NCBI GenBank assembly: GCA_003427395.1
Contig: BFEA01000160.1
Location: 110,355 to 148,327 of the forward strand
Source of the DNA: Chara braunii
Lineage: Eukaryota > Streptophyta > Charophyceae > Charales > Characeae
Reading direction: 5' to 3'
Length of the DNA: 37,973 nt
Under the pieces are notes generated by a model. It was not told where the DNA came from. It ran no database searches and worked only from the letters and a program-made list of their open reading frames with translations. Numbering within the stretch: position 1 is the first letter of the stretch; the number at the start of each line of letters is the position of its first letter. This document shows positions 20,295-31,270 of the stretch, piece after piece. Made by a program: the position numbers and the translations under genes.

Positions 20295-21639
20295 GACCAG
20301 ATGCCCAGTAAAAAGGATGAGGACTCTGTGTGATCTACCCTTCTATGACAACTTTTATGAAGACCCCGCAAAAGACTAACTAAGTGATATGGTTCATTGT
20401 CTGATTCTGCGGAGGGAGGTAGAAGGAATGTGGCCCCGTGTGACCTGTCCTGCTACCTTAACCTATTGATTGATGTCAATCTTATGATTCTACTCCATAT
20501 GAGATTGAAGATATTTTGTGTGTGTATGTCTGAAGGGGAAAGTTTGACGATGTTAGCTCTATACTTTTCTTCTTTTAGACGACTATCTCTAGATTGGTCT
20601 AATAAGAAGTTAGCGAGTCTACCTAAAGGGATTTATGTCGATGTTGTATTATTCCCAAAATGAAGTTCACTATATTGAACTTCAGATAGGGTCATATCAA
20701 TAGCAAACAGGTGTTGAGACCATGTGGACCTGTGTGTGATTGCAAGTCACCTTAACCAAGAAGACTCCTTACGAGTCTAGTATACAAGACAACATGTTGT
20801 TGCCTTATGGTAACAGTCTGAGGTTGGTTCTCCAACTCAACCCTCACTCACCGTCTACACCCACACTTGGCATCAACCTTTACACTAAATGGCATTTATG
20901 ATTTTCGGGTCATTATCTAAAGGGTCTGTGTTTGGTAAAAAAAGGTTCTTGAATGACTGAGTCGAAAAGAGAATGTCTGGCTGAGAGGTTGAAAGCGTAA
21001 GTGTAATGTGTGTAGAAGTGACTGAATGGTTGACTCTGCTAGGTTTATGTAATGTGATTGACTCTTGTCTACAGGTCAGTAAAACGATCAGCCATGCTAT
21101 TCTCTGCAACCCATTGAGAAACTTACGTTATTCTGGGCCTTCATCCAGGCATTTCGTCAACGCGCAATTTTATACATTTGGTGGTATGGGTACCCAACCT
21201 TATGCTCTTCCCTGATTGATAAGCAGATTAGGCGAAGAGCCTTATTCATTTCATGTTCATTGTCATCTATACATGTCTGAAAGGTCAATGACCTATGTCT
21301 TCCCTAATGAATTCAGACTGTTTATGTGGATGTGTTATGTGTACGTGATATCTCCTTGCCTTCTTCTTGCCTGATTATTCAGTCTCATTTCATTTCATAT
21401 GTATGTGTGATATGACAAAGAGTTTTCATAAAAAAAAATGTTGAATGAACTTAATCACTAGGTAGGATAAGGTATATGGCTTACGTGCAACTCCCTAATG
21501 ATTCTAGTATTGAGGGGATAGCGTTCCGAAAAAGAGATAGATTGTGAGTCATGCCTATTGAAACTACTTCTAGGCAAAGTGTAGAATACGCGAACGTTCG
21601 CCAGTCGAGTCAACCTGAATTGTAAGTCGGTCCGGGAGA
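20295..21639. other. E1 interior right part, no gene supported
   Basis: Only short frames without family features. Nothing repeated or structured was recognised with confidence. Confidence 0.45.
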
Positions 21640-22013
21640 TCAGTCCCCCGATGCCCGACACGTATACGTGTCAGTCTTAGGCGTTCAACCGCGCGTATAC
21701 CTATGCTACAGCGATCGAGCAAAACTCCCTCGACTGACTTACCTCTGCGATTGCAAGTAAAAGTTTTCGCACGTGAGTTAGTAGCTCAGTTGGGATACAC
21801 CCACCTAAGGGATGGTGACAGCTCCCGCAGGAGGGGGTGGGTTGTAACTCGCGAGATCTCTGTCCTGTCGCGGGGGCCAAGAGAAGTATAGCTGGTGCGC
21901 ACGGTCGGAGTTGGTCTTTCGCTGAAAAGTTTCTAAAACTCCTGCGTGATGCGACCGTGAGGTCCGACAATGAAAATGCTTTACGTCTGGGTGTGGGACC
22001 GCCACGCCCGACA
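21640..22013. repeat. E1 right-terminal module shared with E2
   Basis: Aligns with E2 30605-30999: matches include acctctgcgattgcaa, tagctc(a/g)gt(t/g)ggga, ctcctgcgtga(t/c)gcg(a/g)cc and the terminal CGACA. Within it, 21781-21850 is tRNA-like: TAGCTCAGTTGGGA resembles a polymerase III A box and is followed by a CACC/GGTG stem. This may be an internal promoter remnant (inference). Confidence 0.78.
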
Positions 22014-22099
22014 GCGACACCTGCTGGAAACCGGGTCCAACGTCTCATTGACAAGGAAACATATATTTCTATGTTGGACTATACCATGAGGTAGGAACC

Positions 22100-23960
22100 A
22101 TTGACTGCTGACTAGGGGGGAAGGGGTCGGAGAATTCAGACGGAGGGCGTAGAGGAATCATAGGGTCTATTGAAGTCTAATCATTGAAGTGAATTTTGTA
22201 GTTTTTGTTCAGTGCGTCCTCGCCATTTGTAATGGTACTTTCCAAATCAACCTTCCCCAACTTCCCTCCCTGTTCCCCCCCAAGCCAGCCTTTGTTAAAT
22301 TCCTTAATATGTTCCAGAAATTTCTTTTTCCTTGAGAGGTGCTGTATTTTTTCTTTAGTGAGTTCCTATTGAATTCTGATGTCTACTTGGATTTGTTCCT
22401 TAATACTATCAGTAAACTATTGCCCATCAAGTCTGACTTTCTGCCATTCGTGTGTACATCTTCTTCTCCAAATAGCCCAAAGTATTGCTCTCCTGCTGGT
22501 GATAAACATGTTTTGTGCGAATTCATCATATGGGTCAACCACCCAAGCCTCCAGCAGCAACGGTTTTCACCCCCAAGACCATCTATCTGTTACTTTCAAT
22601 TGGCTCCATATCCTGTCCCACCATCTCCATTGTCACACCGAGCCTGGACATTGTAAGAAAATGTGTTCAACAGTCTCAGTTATACATCTGCTCCGGAAGG
22701 CAGATATGCATAATTTGCACCATGGTTTGGCTAATCCTTTGCTATCTAGTGAAGTCCTGTCTATTAGCCAGTCGTTGGTTGGGAGACATCTATGCACAAT
22801 CTGTCATTGAACTGAGGCTATTTAGTAGGCTTGATCCTCTTGTTTTGGAACCACTTGATCTGTTGGAAGTCTTCCTTTCCTAAATTCAACCGATCCATCC
22901 ATCTTTGTTTGACTCTGTCTTTGAGATTAATTATTGGTCTTAGCATTCTATATGTTGATTTGACTGTGAGGGTTTGTAATGATCTTGTGAAGATTTTCTT
23001 TCATTTGCCCTGTGATCCCCATTTTTGTTCTTGTGGATCTAGTGGGAGAGACTGAATGGGCGTATTTGGGCGGAAGACGACCCAAAAATTCTTGTTTTAA
23101 AGAACTCCAATCCTAAAGAACTGCTCTACTGTCACTCATTAGACCCTTATTGGGTTGCTCGGGATTAACTCATAATTATCTATGAGATCAAAGAGGTTAA
23201 TTAGGATATCTCCATTCATTTTGATATGGAGGATATTGCCAATCAAGTGAGAGTCATCTTTTAGGGTCACCCAATCATTGATTTTGTTCTTAGGGCCTCT
23301 TTTGAGAATTTTTGCCTAGCTTATTGGGATTAGCTCTAGTAACCTATCCAGAGCAGCCTCTGAATGATGACAATATTTCAACTTCTCCGTAGAATCTTGT
23401 GTGAGATTCAGTCATTCATTTTTGTATCCCAGATATCGCTAATTCTAATTACTCATTTTTTTATCCATCATTTCCAGGGTAAATCTCTACAGTAGAGAGT
23501 GCATCCTTGTGAGTCCCTGATTCGTATATTGTTGAATAATGGTTGTCTACAGACTTCCTCCCACCTTTCAGGGAGGATCTTGTCAGTAAGTGGCAACTTT
23601 CTCCATGTTTTAATGAGGGAGGACCAAAAGGGGTCTTTGCTGAGGTCAGCATTAGTCGCTTTCTTATTTGATAGATAATAATTTTCTAACCTCAGTCTTT
23701 TCGCTCTAGGTAATGTCCAAACTCTATTCCCCAACCATGTCAGTGGGTCGGCATCTTCTGTAGTTGGGGGGGCGAGTCTTTTCATTTGTTCCCAGGCTAA
23801 CACACTCCATGGAGTTTGAGGGTTAAAAAACAACATTTTGATCCATTGTATTGACAAGGTCATTTCTTGGAGGGTGGGGTCAATGATACCAAGTCCACCA
23901 CTGGCTTTGGGTTGTATGATTGATGACCATGCTACCCTAGTGATCACATTGTTTAACTCG
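22100..23960 (-). pseudogene. LINE-B ORF2, C-terminal region with zinc-binding domain
   Basis: On the minus strand: GLGIIDPTLQEMTLSIQWIK (from about 23900), the connection region, then LPTNDWLIDRTSL and C-K-L-C ... H-I-F-L-Q-C near 22790-22640 (C-x2-C, H-x4-C), and finally NKNYKIHFND and IPLRPPSEF near 22200-22130. Stops interrupt it, including TGA and TAG at positions that are Trp in LINE-A (before QWRWW, and in FND-T). Plus-strand open frames over 22339-23055 are shadows of this gene. Confidence 0.88.
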
Positions 23961-25450
23961 CGATTTCCTCTCCATAGAAAGACTCTTAGTTGTTGTTGAA
24001 ATTTGTTGATCGCTGCCTTATCTAGACCCCAAATGACAGATTTATATCATATCGATGTTATGACTACGTTATTAATTGTTAGAGATGTTCCAAAAATGTT
24101 TGTTCTTCCATAAGCCAAATTTGGAGCAAGCGTTCTGTATAATTCATTTGTTATTAGCTTCATGTTTTCCTTCTGTAGAAAGGTTGATTCATAATATTCT
24201 AATCGATGTCTCTTTAGATAACTATGATATTTTTGGATTTTCTGGGGATCTGACTCCTTGATGATGGATCCACCATTCTACAGTTTTGTTACCCCAATTA
24301 ATCTTCATATCTGAGAGTCTATAGAATTGATCCATCATGACCTGTAGAGTTTCTAAATTCTCGTGGGATGCTTCAATCATTATAGAGAGATCATCAACGA
24401 AGAGAGAGCAGACATGGATAGCCTATTCTGGTATGGAAGTAACATGAATTCTCTTGATATATTTGTTCTTACGTAGGTTAGCAGCCAAGACCTCCATGAT
24501 TATCACAAATAGGAAGTGGGCGATAGGATCCCTTTATCTCATTGATCTCCTAAGGCGGAACGAAAGGGGCCACATTACCATTAATCATTATCCTAGTAGT
24601 GATATTTTATGCATTATTTCCACCCATCTTCTAAAGCAAGGACCAAAGTTCATTTTTTCAAGGCATTTATCTAGGAATGTCCAATCCACGTGGTCATATG
24701 CCTTTTCAAAATCAATGAAAATAAAGGTCGCATTATGTTGAGATTGTCTAGAGATTTTAATCAACTCATTAACCAAGAGAATATTGTCTTGAATGTTCCT
24801 TCCTGATATAAAGCCTGTTTGTGTAGGATGGATAATATCAGGAATTAAAGTCGTTAAACGGTCAACCATAACCTTAACCACTAACTTGTAAACTACTGTT
24901 AACAGGGTTATGAGTCTATAATTCCTTATATTTGATTTTTCTCCTTTTTTTTAGATAAGAGTAAGGACTCCTTCGTTCACTATCTCACTCATATCCCCTG
25001 TGGACCATACTGAATCATAAAAATTCATTAGGTCTAGAGAAAGGATATCTCACATACTTTTCCAGAATTCTTTAGGTAACTCATTTATCCCAGGTGTTTT
25101 TTCCTCTTCCATTAGGATCAGTGTTCTCCATACCTCATCTTTAGTTATGGGTTTTTCCATTACTTCCCTTTGTTGATATGAAATTTTCTTAGTCATTGAT
25201 ATTAAAAAATCCTTTACCTCTTCCTTATGTTGATTTTTGGGAATGTCACTGTTTTCAGGTGTGAATAGCTTCTTTAAAAAGTCTCTAGTTAGCTTAGTAC
25301 TGTGGTTGAGGTAGCTAAGGGTTCCTATGAATTCAGGGGGTTGGCTAGTGCTTCTATTGTGGTTCTTCCTGATTTGTCCCTAGCCATTGAAAAAACATAT
25401 GGCGTTCATACTCCCTCCTATTTGCTGTTTCTTTATTTTTCCTCTTATTT
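23961..25450 (-). pseudogene. LINE-B ORF2, reverse transcriptase domain
   Basis: Minus-strand RT. An open segment at 24588-24881 contains HPTQTGFISGRNIQDNILL and KAYDHVDWTFLDK, which give the intact version of motifs broken in LINE-A. The catalytic box reads FVDD (24390-24401) instead of FADD as in LINE-A, followed by the thumb region. Frames are interrupted elsewhere, so it is inactive. Confidence 0.9.
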
Positions 25451-26357
25451 TTATTCCTTGCCAATGATATTCCATGCGTCTAGTAGTTGTTCTTCTATTT
25501 CTTGAATTTCATTAGCTAGGTCACGAAGTTGATCTTGCTCTATTGTCTCAGTTTCAATTTGTTGAAAATCATAAATTCTTTTGTGAAGACCGGCTTCCTC
25601 ATTGTGTCTTTGTTTCGCCAAAGCTTTAGAATATTCATTGCATTTACAACTAGAAAAGTTAGGTCGTTGTTGAACCACTCTATGTGGTCTGGATGAGGGG
25701 TCTCTGTTTCCTTCAGAATTCCCACACATCTTTGATGAATTGTTTAAAGTTATCCTTCTTAAGATGGTCCGTGTTGAGCCTGTAATATCCTCTTCCTTTG
25801 ACTGACTTTTTTCTAAAGGAGAAAACCGCCACACACATAAAATGGTCTAACCCAGGAAAAGGGCTACGAGGAAGGATGCTCGCTAACTGTAAAGCTCCTT
25901 GAATTTCATCTGAAACCAATATAAGGTCAATTCTTGATTTTGTGCTTTGTCTGGCTTGTTTTTTTCTAAAACAAGTATAGGTCTTTGCTGGGGGATTTAA
26001 TCGCCTGAATGCGTCAAAGAGGTTAGCTGATTGGCATATATAAGAGATAATAGCTTCGTCAGTTTCAATGTAAGGGGGGCAGGGGGAAGAGATACTCCAC
26101 CTATCCAAGCTGCGATCCAGTGGTGCATTAAAATCTCGAGCAATGATGATGGGGATGCCTGTCGGTAAATGAGGGAGGATTCCTTTAAAAAATCTTTGTC
26201 TCTCACTAACCTCGTTTGGGCCATATACACTCAAAATTTTGATTACTTCTACCTCAATCATTACCAGAATATAGACCCATATGCCTTTCTATTGGTTTGC
26301 TTCCCAGTTTATAACTTCTATTTTAGTGTTTGGTGGTAGCCATATGGCTACCCCCGC
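25451..26357 (-). pseudogene. LINE-B ORF2, endonuclease domain, distal part
   Basis: Minus-strand continuation of the endonuclease after the E2 insertion: GVAIWLPP next to the boundary, VYGPNE, RDFNAPLDRSLDRW (Gly of GDFN replaced by Arg), SRIDLILVSDE, GLDHFMCV and DVWEF. A TAG replaces a Gln codon just inside (NWEANQ). Followed by the linker with CNEYSKALAKQRH. Confidence 0.9.
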
Positions 26358-27164
26358 TGTCGGCGCGAATACCCTTACAAGGGTATCCGCCCTGGTTTTT
26401 GTAGATGACAGGAAAAATAGGTTTGGGTCAAAATAAGCCGTGCGAGGCACGGCCGCGTCCGAGATTTGCCTTGGCTAAGTTAGGAGGTATGTGGGCGTGC
26501 AGTTTTAAGGCGCGCGTGTGATTTTTCTGATTGATTGGGCAGTCGGTTTAGTTGACCAACCCGGATTTTTGTTACAGATTAGAGTAAGGAATAAAAGATT
26601 CGCTTTCCTTTGGCATGGTTGGCTAATGGTAGGCCTGACGTACGAGGTGGGGCGCGAGGCGGTCACGACGTAGATTGGGCAAGCCGGCGCAGGTGCCTAG
26701 TAGGAATGAGGCCGGGTTGTTCTCCCAGGTCCGGGCGCGGCGCCACACCACCTTTTATTGGATTTCGCGCAAACCGACCCCAGGCTTGGGCTTAGCCCTA
26801 TTGGTTACGATGTTGGATTGCTGCTGCGGAGGTTCGGGGGCCGAGGCACTGACATTCGGAAAAGCAAAGGGGGTAAAGCTGCGGGCTGGCCCGCTAGCTT
26901 GAGCGGTGATCAGCTACCTAGTAAGGGTAACGTGGCGATGAGCAGCAGGGTTGGGACTCGCTGCTAACGGGGACACGACCCATCTCGCTCGCTGGGGTAG
27001 CAAAGGGGCGAACCGAAGACTCGGGGGCTCGCCTGCTGGCAAGTCCATTGCTTGCCTTACCAGTGGAAGACGGAAGGAGGTAGTTGCCAGGCCGAATACG
27101 GAGTGAGGTGCTGCTCAATCCAACAGTCGGGGAGGCGTAGGGAATAAGCCACGAGCCTGTATGT

Positions 27165-27907
27165 TCATCCGTTGGCGAGGTACCGTCCGACTGATCGGAC
27201 GGGGCGAAGAGAGGCGTGCCACCTGTTGCAGGTTAAGGTGATCGTGTGGCCGCTACGGAAGAGAAAAGCAGGCTGCGAAGCTGCGACATTCCTCCCTGCT
27301 CCTTTGGGATGGGCTTTATCGCTTGCCTTGAACGCTGTGTTTGTTGGGGGTTGTTGTGCTGGTTGACGACTGTACGAGCTATTGTGTATTGGTTGTACCT
27401 GTTGTAGCTGGGCCGATTTCACTGGTTGTACACAATAACTGCGACAGGCTGAAACTGATCTCACTTACTACTGTGCTATAGCTTGGCGTCGTTCCATAAA
27501 CTGCGTACCCTGCTGCTCACCCCTGGCTATAGAGTTTGCTATAGCGTTGTTTGAGATTTATACGGAGTGTTGCTATGTGCTAAGTACGGCAGTCGCTCGG
27601 AGCAGTAGGATTGCGGCTTCGTACTGGGAAGTGAAGGTATAGTGGGCAGGAAGAGGGTTGGACTGCAGAAGAGGCTGCTGCCGCTGTCGCAGGGTGGAAA
27701 AGTGGTAGTGAAGGGGGCTATTGCTGCGAACTGGGGGTTCGCCAGGAGGGTTGAGATCAACAATTTGACTCCGGGTTGATTGAGTTGTCGCGTTGGCCGC
27801 CATTGCGGGGCCCTCGGGCGGGTGAAGATATCAAGGCCCTCTCGTGCGAGTCTGGGCGCACCTCTCTTATATCTGAGAGTCTCGAAACTATCAACTTCTG
27901 CCTCCAA
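27165..27907 (-). other. Gln/Pro/Ser-rich minus-strand frames in E2, doubtful
   Basis: Overlapping minus-strand frames (27539-27907, 27573-27803, 27165-27464) encode Gln-, Pro- and Ser-rich sequence. The last contains FRSGHTITLTC, which only faintly resembles a zinc knuckle with the first cysteines missing. This could be a decayed gag-like gene of E2 or chance. No domain is certain. Confidence 0.2.
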
Positions 27908-28326
27908 ACTCTAAGTCTAGTCTATTGGTTATGAGAGGAAGGTGGCAGGCGGGATTGCAACCCGTAGGTCCACGTCAAGACTCTGTGGGGAGTCAGCCCA
28001 CCGATTGCGGGAGCTCTGCCGGAACTCAGGAGGAGTTCTGGAGGCAGGGAATTGAAAGGTAATCACTATTTCCCCCTCTATAAACCCAGTTATAACCCCT
28101 ATCTTTACGTCTCTTTATGCGTTAACTGAGTATGTTGCATGCACCCCATATTTGACATTGGGTTTGACTTTCAGGACATAACCCAGACTAATTAAAGGAG
28201 CGTATGTGTAATGGCAGTTTCAGTTTCTTTGCTTGTCTGAAAGCAGATTGTGACAGGGAATTGCAGTTGGAGGAAGGTTGGGAGAAAGATGGTTTTGTTT
28301 GTGATTGGAAGGGTCTTATAGGGTAA

Positions 28327-28418
28327 GGCATGGTTCCATAAGATTGGATGGCCTGACTGCTGTGTTTATTCTGGTTTGGTTGAGTTTGGCATGTTCCATA
28401 AGTTTGGATGGCCTGACT
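28327..28418. repeat. Two copies of a 31-bp direct repeat, period about 61 bp
   Basis: ggcatg(g)ttccataag followed by ttggatggcctgact occurs at 28327-28358 and 28388-28418. No further copies were seen. Confidence 0.88.
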
Positions 28419-29600
28419 TTACGCCTTATGTAAGCAGGCTATAAAGGGATAAATCATTGAAAGATTATGAACTATTGTCTGTTAAACTGACGTTGGGATG
28501 GCGATAGTACTTACCTTTGTGATTTGACCTGCATGTGACTGGGTGAGGCTACTACTTGGTCTGAGTTTCAGTTTGATAGGTAGTTGCTTTAGAGGCTTGC
28601 CACGTGCTAGAGAGATAGCAGTTAGTCTCAATTCCTGCATTTTCTGAGCTAAGTTTATTTTACTCAGATCAAACACTTTTCCTACGGGAAGCGCTGCCGA
28701 AATTTTCTTGATTTAGAGGAGTTAGATTATATTTTGACATGTGGCGATTCTGGCAATCCAGCCTGTATAGGGGAGATTATGCCAAGGTCTACCTTTGCTT
28801 TGGGCACTGCTTAAAGGTAGACTTAGGTTTAGTTAATTAGGATGATTTGAGCGAGGTCGTGATATGGGGATTATTCTCCACGGACTTACAAGTTTAGCCT
28901 TGGGATTGACCTGTCTTGTATTACAGGTCCTCTTCATTGTATTGATTCAGGATCTGGACTAGACTCAGCTCGATCCTACGAAGATCATCTTCTGTTATCA
29001 CTGATAACATGTCGGTTGCCGACTCGTCGGTTTACAACTCAATTCCAACTCACTCCCCGGACTCAACCTAAAAGGCTTTAGCCCTGGTGATCTTTGTTGT
29101 TTTGTTAAGGTTTCACATAGACTTTTATTGAATGGTCATTTAACAAAGGTACTGAGTATTTAATTATGGTTGGTTGGACGGGAGATTGGGGCTTGCATGG
29201 CTAAAGCGAGGGGTATGAGTGCAGGGAATGGTTGGGGTTGACTCTGTGTAGTGCGTGGACTATTGTTTGGTTCTTGGGTGTGATTGCAAGTATGTTCTGT
29301 GACTCAGATTCTGGACTTTGATTGCCTGGGATCACATATATACACATGGTTGTGGAGAACCTCACTGAGACTGTGAGAAGCGATCGTCACATATTTATCC
29401 CCCTTATATACGTATACGTGGGTGCACCTATGATGAGTGTTTGCGTGGCCTAAGGAGCCCCATGCTAAAAGCCTACTCAGGAGTTAAGACTGAGTGACAT
29501 AAGGAAAACCCTTCCTTTTATTTTGTCTGCTTCTTGAGGGCTTCTTAGTCGGACGTTGGTCCTGGGCCGGGATTCAAGGTCCTTGTCCAAGACATCCCAA
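28419..29600. other. E2 interior, nothing recognised
   Basis: No gene, repeat array or strong secondary structure noticed by eye. Confidence 0.45.
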
Positions 29601-29606
29601 GCCCCA

Positions 29607-29753
29607 GGCTCTGCGGGGAGTGAACCTTCGCTCGCGCAGAGCCCATTTGCTCTGCCCGTCGGGACACCCAACCCTGAGGGCAGAAGTGTCGCGAGGGCTG
29701 AACGGCATGTCCTTCAACCGTTCAATATTGTGAGGGGTAACCCCTCACGATAT
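29607..29753. other. Hairpins with mutually exclusive pairing, then a 14-bp palindrome
   Basis: GGCTCTGC (29607-29614), GCAGAGCC (29636-29643) and GCTCTGC (29649-29655) can pair in two exclusive ways. Then 29725-29753 forms a 14-bp inverted repeat around gtgaggggtaacccctcac with one wobble. The arrangement suits a structured RNA or DNA element in E2. Confidence 0.6.
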
Positions 29754-30126
29754 ATTCCTTCAGCCATTCAATATCGCAAGGCCGGAGCCGCAATTGCCAC
29801 TTATGACTAGCATTGTTGGTAGGTATAGGACTGACCTGCGACCGCGCGACTTTATAGCAAACTCCTGCGTGCGGCGTTTCGTTGTCCTAGTGTCTGAGAG
29901 TTATGGGACTGAGGGACTCGCATGTATGCACGAATGGTTGAGATTATTATAGACCGCTTGTACCAACCGAAAATGGTACCCAGGGTTATGAGTTTTTTTT
30001 GGATAGGGGGGACCCTTGGCCTGTTTTGCTTTTTTAATTATCATGATTGGACGTTATAGTCCGTGGCAGCCGTCAAAGTCAAACCCCTTGACTTCTGCCC
30101 AGGCCTGGAATGGGACTCACCTCCAG

Positions 30127-30309
30127 GGCAGTAAGAAACGACTGCCACCACAGGTACGAACCTGTGTACCACCCACTCTGCACAGAGTGCAGAAGAGGGT
30201 GTGTGGTCTTCAACCGCGCATGGCGGTTGTCCAGCGTCGAGAGATTAACCCTCAAGGCACGTGTCAGCCGACACTTGAGTGTCGAATGCGACCCTCGAGA
30301 TTAACGAGG
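30127..30309. other. Dense tract of perfect short hairpins, candidate structured RNA
   Basis: Perfect stems in series: GGCAGT/ACTGCC (30127-30146), CACAGGT/ACCTGTG (30149-30166), CACCC/GGGTG (30170-30201) enclosing ACTCTG/CAGAGT (30175-30188), CAACCGC/GCGGTTG (30211-30229), GTGTC/GACAC (30261-30274) or CGACAC/GTGTCG (30269-30284), and CCTCG/CGAGG (30293-30309). No reading frame explains it. No Rfam-type family is recognised. Confidence 0.55.
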
Positions 30310-30604
30310 ACCGCATAAGTATAGGTACTACATAGTAGTACGCCATCATTGCGACTGCTTGCGTACCCTTGCATTGCTAGTCGATATAAGCAGGCCTTAC
30401 GTCCGCGCGGTTTTATACTAAGTCTCACGCGCGACGCCTATCCGATTTCCGCATCGGAAAGTTATGGGAATGTCCTGAAGGGACTAGGAGTGTTGTCGTA
30501 TTGTTTGATGTGTGTGTGCAGGTGTATTTTATTTTTGCGTTTGTGGAGCGGTGTATGCGTGGCGAGTGGGATACGTCATAGTCGACCGACGATGAGCGCG
30601 TGGG

Positions 30605-30999
30605 ACTTCAGCCCCCCCAAGATGTCGGTTCGCGTGCGGGTCTGACAGAGGAGTATTACCGCGTGTACCCCCTATGCTACAACGAACGAGAAACGCCCTC
30701 GACTGGTTCACCTCTGCGATTGCAACTGATTATCTTTCGTACTGTGGACTAGTAGCTCGGTGGGGATACGCCCACCGAAGGGAGGTGACAACTCCCGTAA
30801 GGTGGAGGTAAGTCGTACCTCGCGTAGGCCCTATCCTGTCGTAGGGGCTCGCGGGAGGTATGGCTGCCGCACTCGGCCGGAGCGGCTTGCGGAAGCTCCA
30901 TGTATATTCGCGACGAAGGATTTAAACCAGCTCCTGCGTGACGCGGCCGGGAGGGTCCCGCTCTGCCTCTGGTGCGGTGCCGGACCGATGCGCTCGACA
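30605..30999. repeat. E2 right-terminal module shared with E1
   Basis: Counterpart of 21640-22013. The tRNA-like part (30752-30825) has TAGCTCGGTGGGGA, a CACC/GGTG stem, CTCC/GGAG, and then a 5-bp stem with a 7-nt loop, GAGGT/ACCTC, in the position of a T arm. Plus- and minus-strand open frames here are not conserved with E1. Confidence 0.75.
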
Positions 31000-31264
31000 C
31001 CCCACTGCCAGCCTTAGGTGAATATGCCCTATAAGCCATGTGGGGCCAGATTTCTTGGTGTAAATGATTATGATGATCTGTGTTCATCAAATGAGTCTCC
31101 TTGACATATATGATGTCTGACCATAATCTACCATCAGCCCCTTTCATCATCTCATAAATAGTTTGTCCCTTATTCTGTTTGGCCGATGCAAGACCATTTA
31201 CGTAGATAGATCTCAAATCTAGATTAACATTCCTCTTCAGTTGCTTCAAGTTCTTATCCTTGTT

Positions 31265-31270
<6 letters not shown>
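31000..31270 (-). pseudogene. LINE-B ORF2, N-terminal endonuclease segment
   Basis: Start of ORF2 on the minus strand: LNKDKNLKQLKRNVNLDLRS, VNGLASAK, VKETHLMN (Gln of QETH replaced by Lys) and HMAYRAYSPKAGSG, where E2 interrupts it. It aligns with LINE-A 4011-4280. Confidence 0.9.

Larger units (their letters stand above)
11185..22013. mobile_element. E1: large TGTCGG...CCGACA insertion in the LINE-B 3' UTR
   Basis: Limits come from the interruption of the LINE-B 3' UTR. The 5' end is TGTCGG (11185) and the 3' end CCGACA (22013), a 6-bp inverted terminus. AGCG flanks both sides (11180-11183 and 22013-22016) as a candidate short TSD. The first about 45 bp match E2, including the hairpin TACCC/GGGTA (11198-11213). 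A second hairpin GGCTGC/GCAGCC is at 11251-11268. The last about 380 bp match E2. The interior has no recognisable protein; it carries tandem blocks, microsatellites, a hairpin array and the later insertion LINE-C. The length is 10.8 kb, or about 8.1 kb without LINE-C. It could be a TIR transposon derivative or a giant solo LTR. Confidence 0.72.
22014..26357 (-). mobile_element. LINE-B, piece 2: 3' UTR start and most of ORF2
   Basis: Middle part of the minus-strand LINE between E1 and E2. From high to low coordinates it runs endonuclease, linker, reverse transcriptase, connection region, zinc-binding domain, tail, 3' UTR. Order and spacing follow LINE-A throughout, so no other large insertion lies inside it. 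Confidence 0.93.
26358..30999. mobile_element. E2: TGTCGG...CGACA insertion in the LINE-B endonuclease
   Basis: It interrupts ORF2 between ...KAGSG (minus strand, 31000 side) and GVAIW (26357 side). It starts TGTCGG and ends CGACA. ACCCC borders both sides (26350-26354 and 30999-31003) as a candidate TSD. The left end matches E1: hairpin ATACCC/GGGTAT (26369-26386) and a second hairpin GCCGTGC/GCACGGC (26437-26453). The right about 380 bp match E1. The length is 4.6 kb. No recognised enzyme. It has the same class uncertainty as E1. Confidence 0.78.

Noticed and set aside
20397-20663. 88-residue open frame in E1
   Set aside because: No recognisable features, no homologous frame in E2, and a length expected by chance.
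22339-23055. Plus-strand open frames
   Set aside because: Shadows of the minus-strand LINE-B zinc-binding region.
11185-30999. E1 and E2 as two LTRs of one retrotransposon
   Set aside because: Sequence between them is LINE-B in correct order, each has its own flanking duplication, and their interiors are unrelated in length and content.
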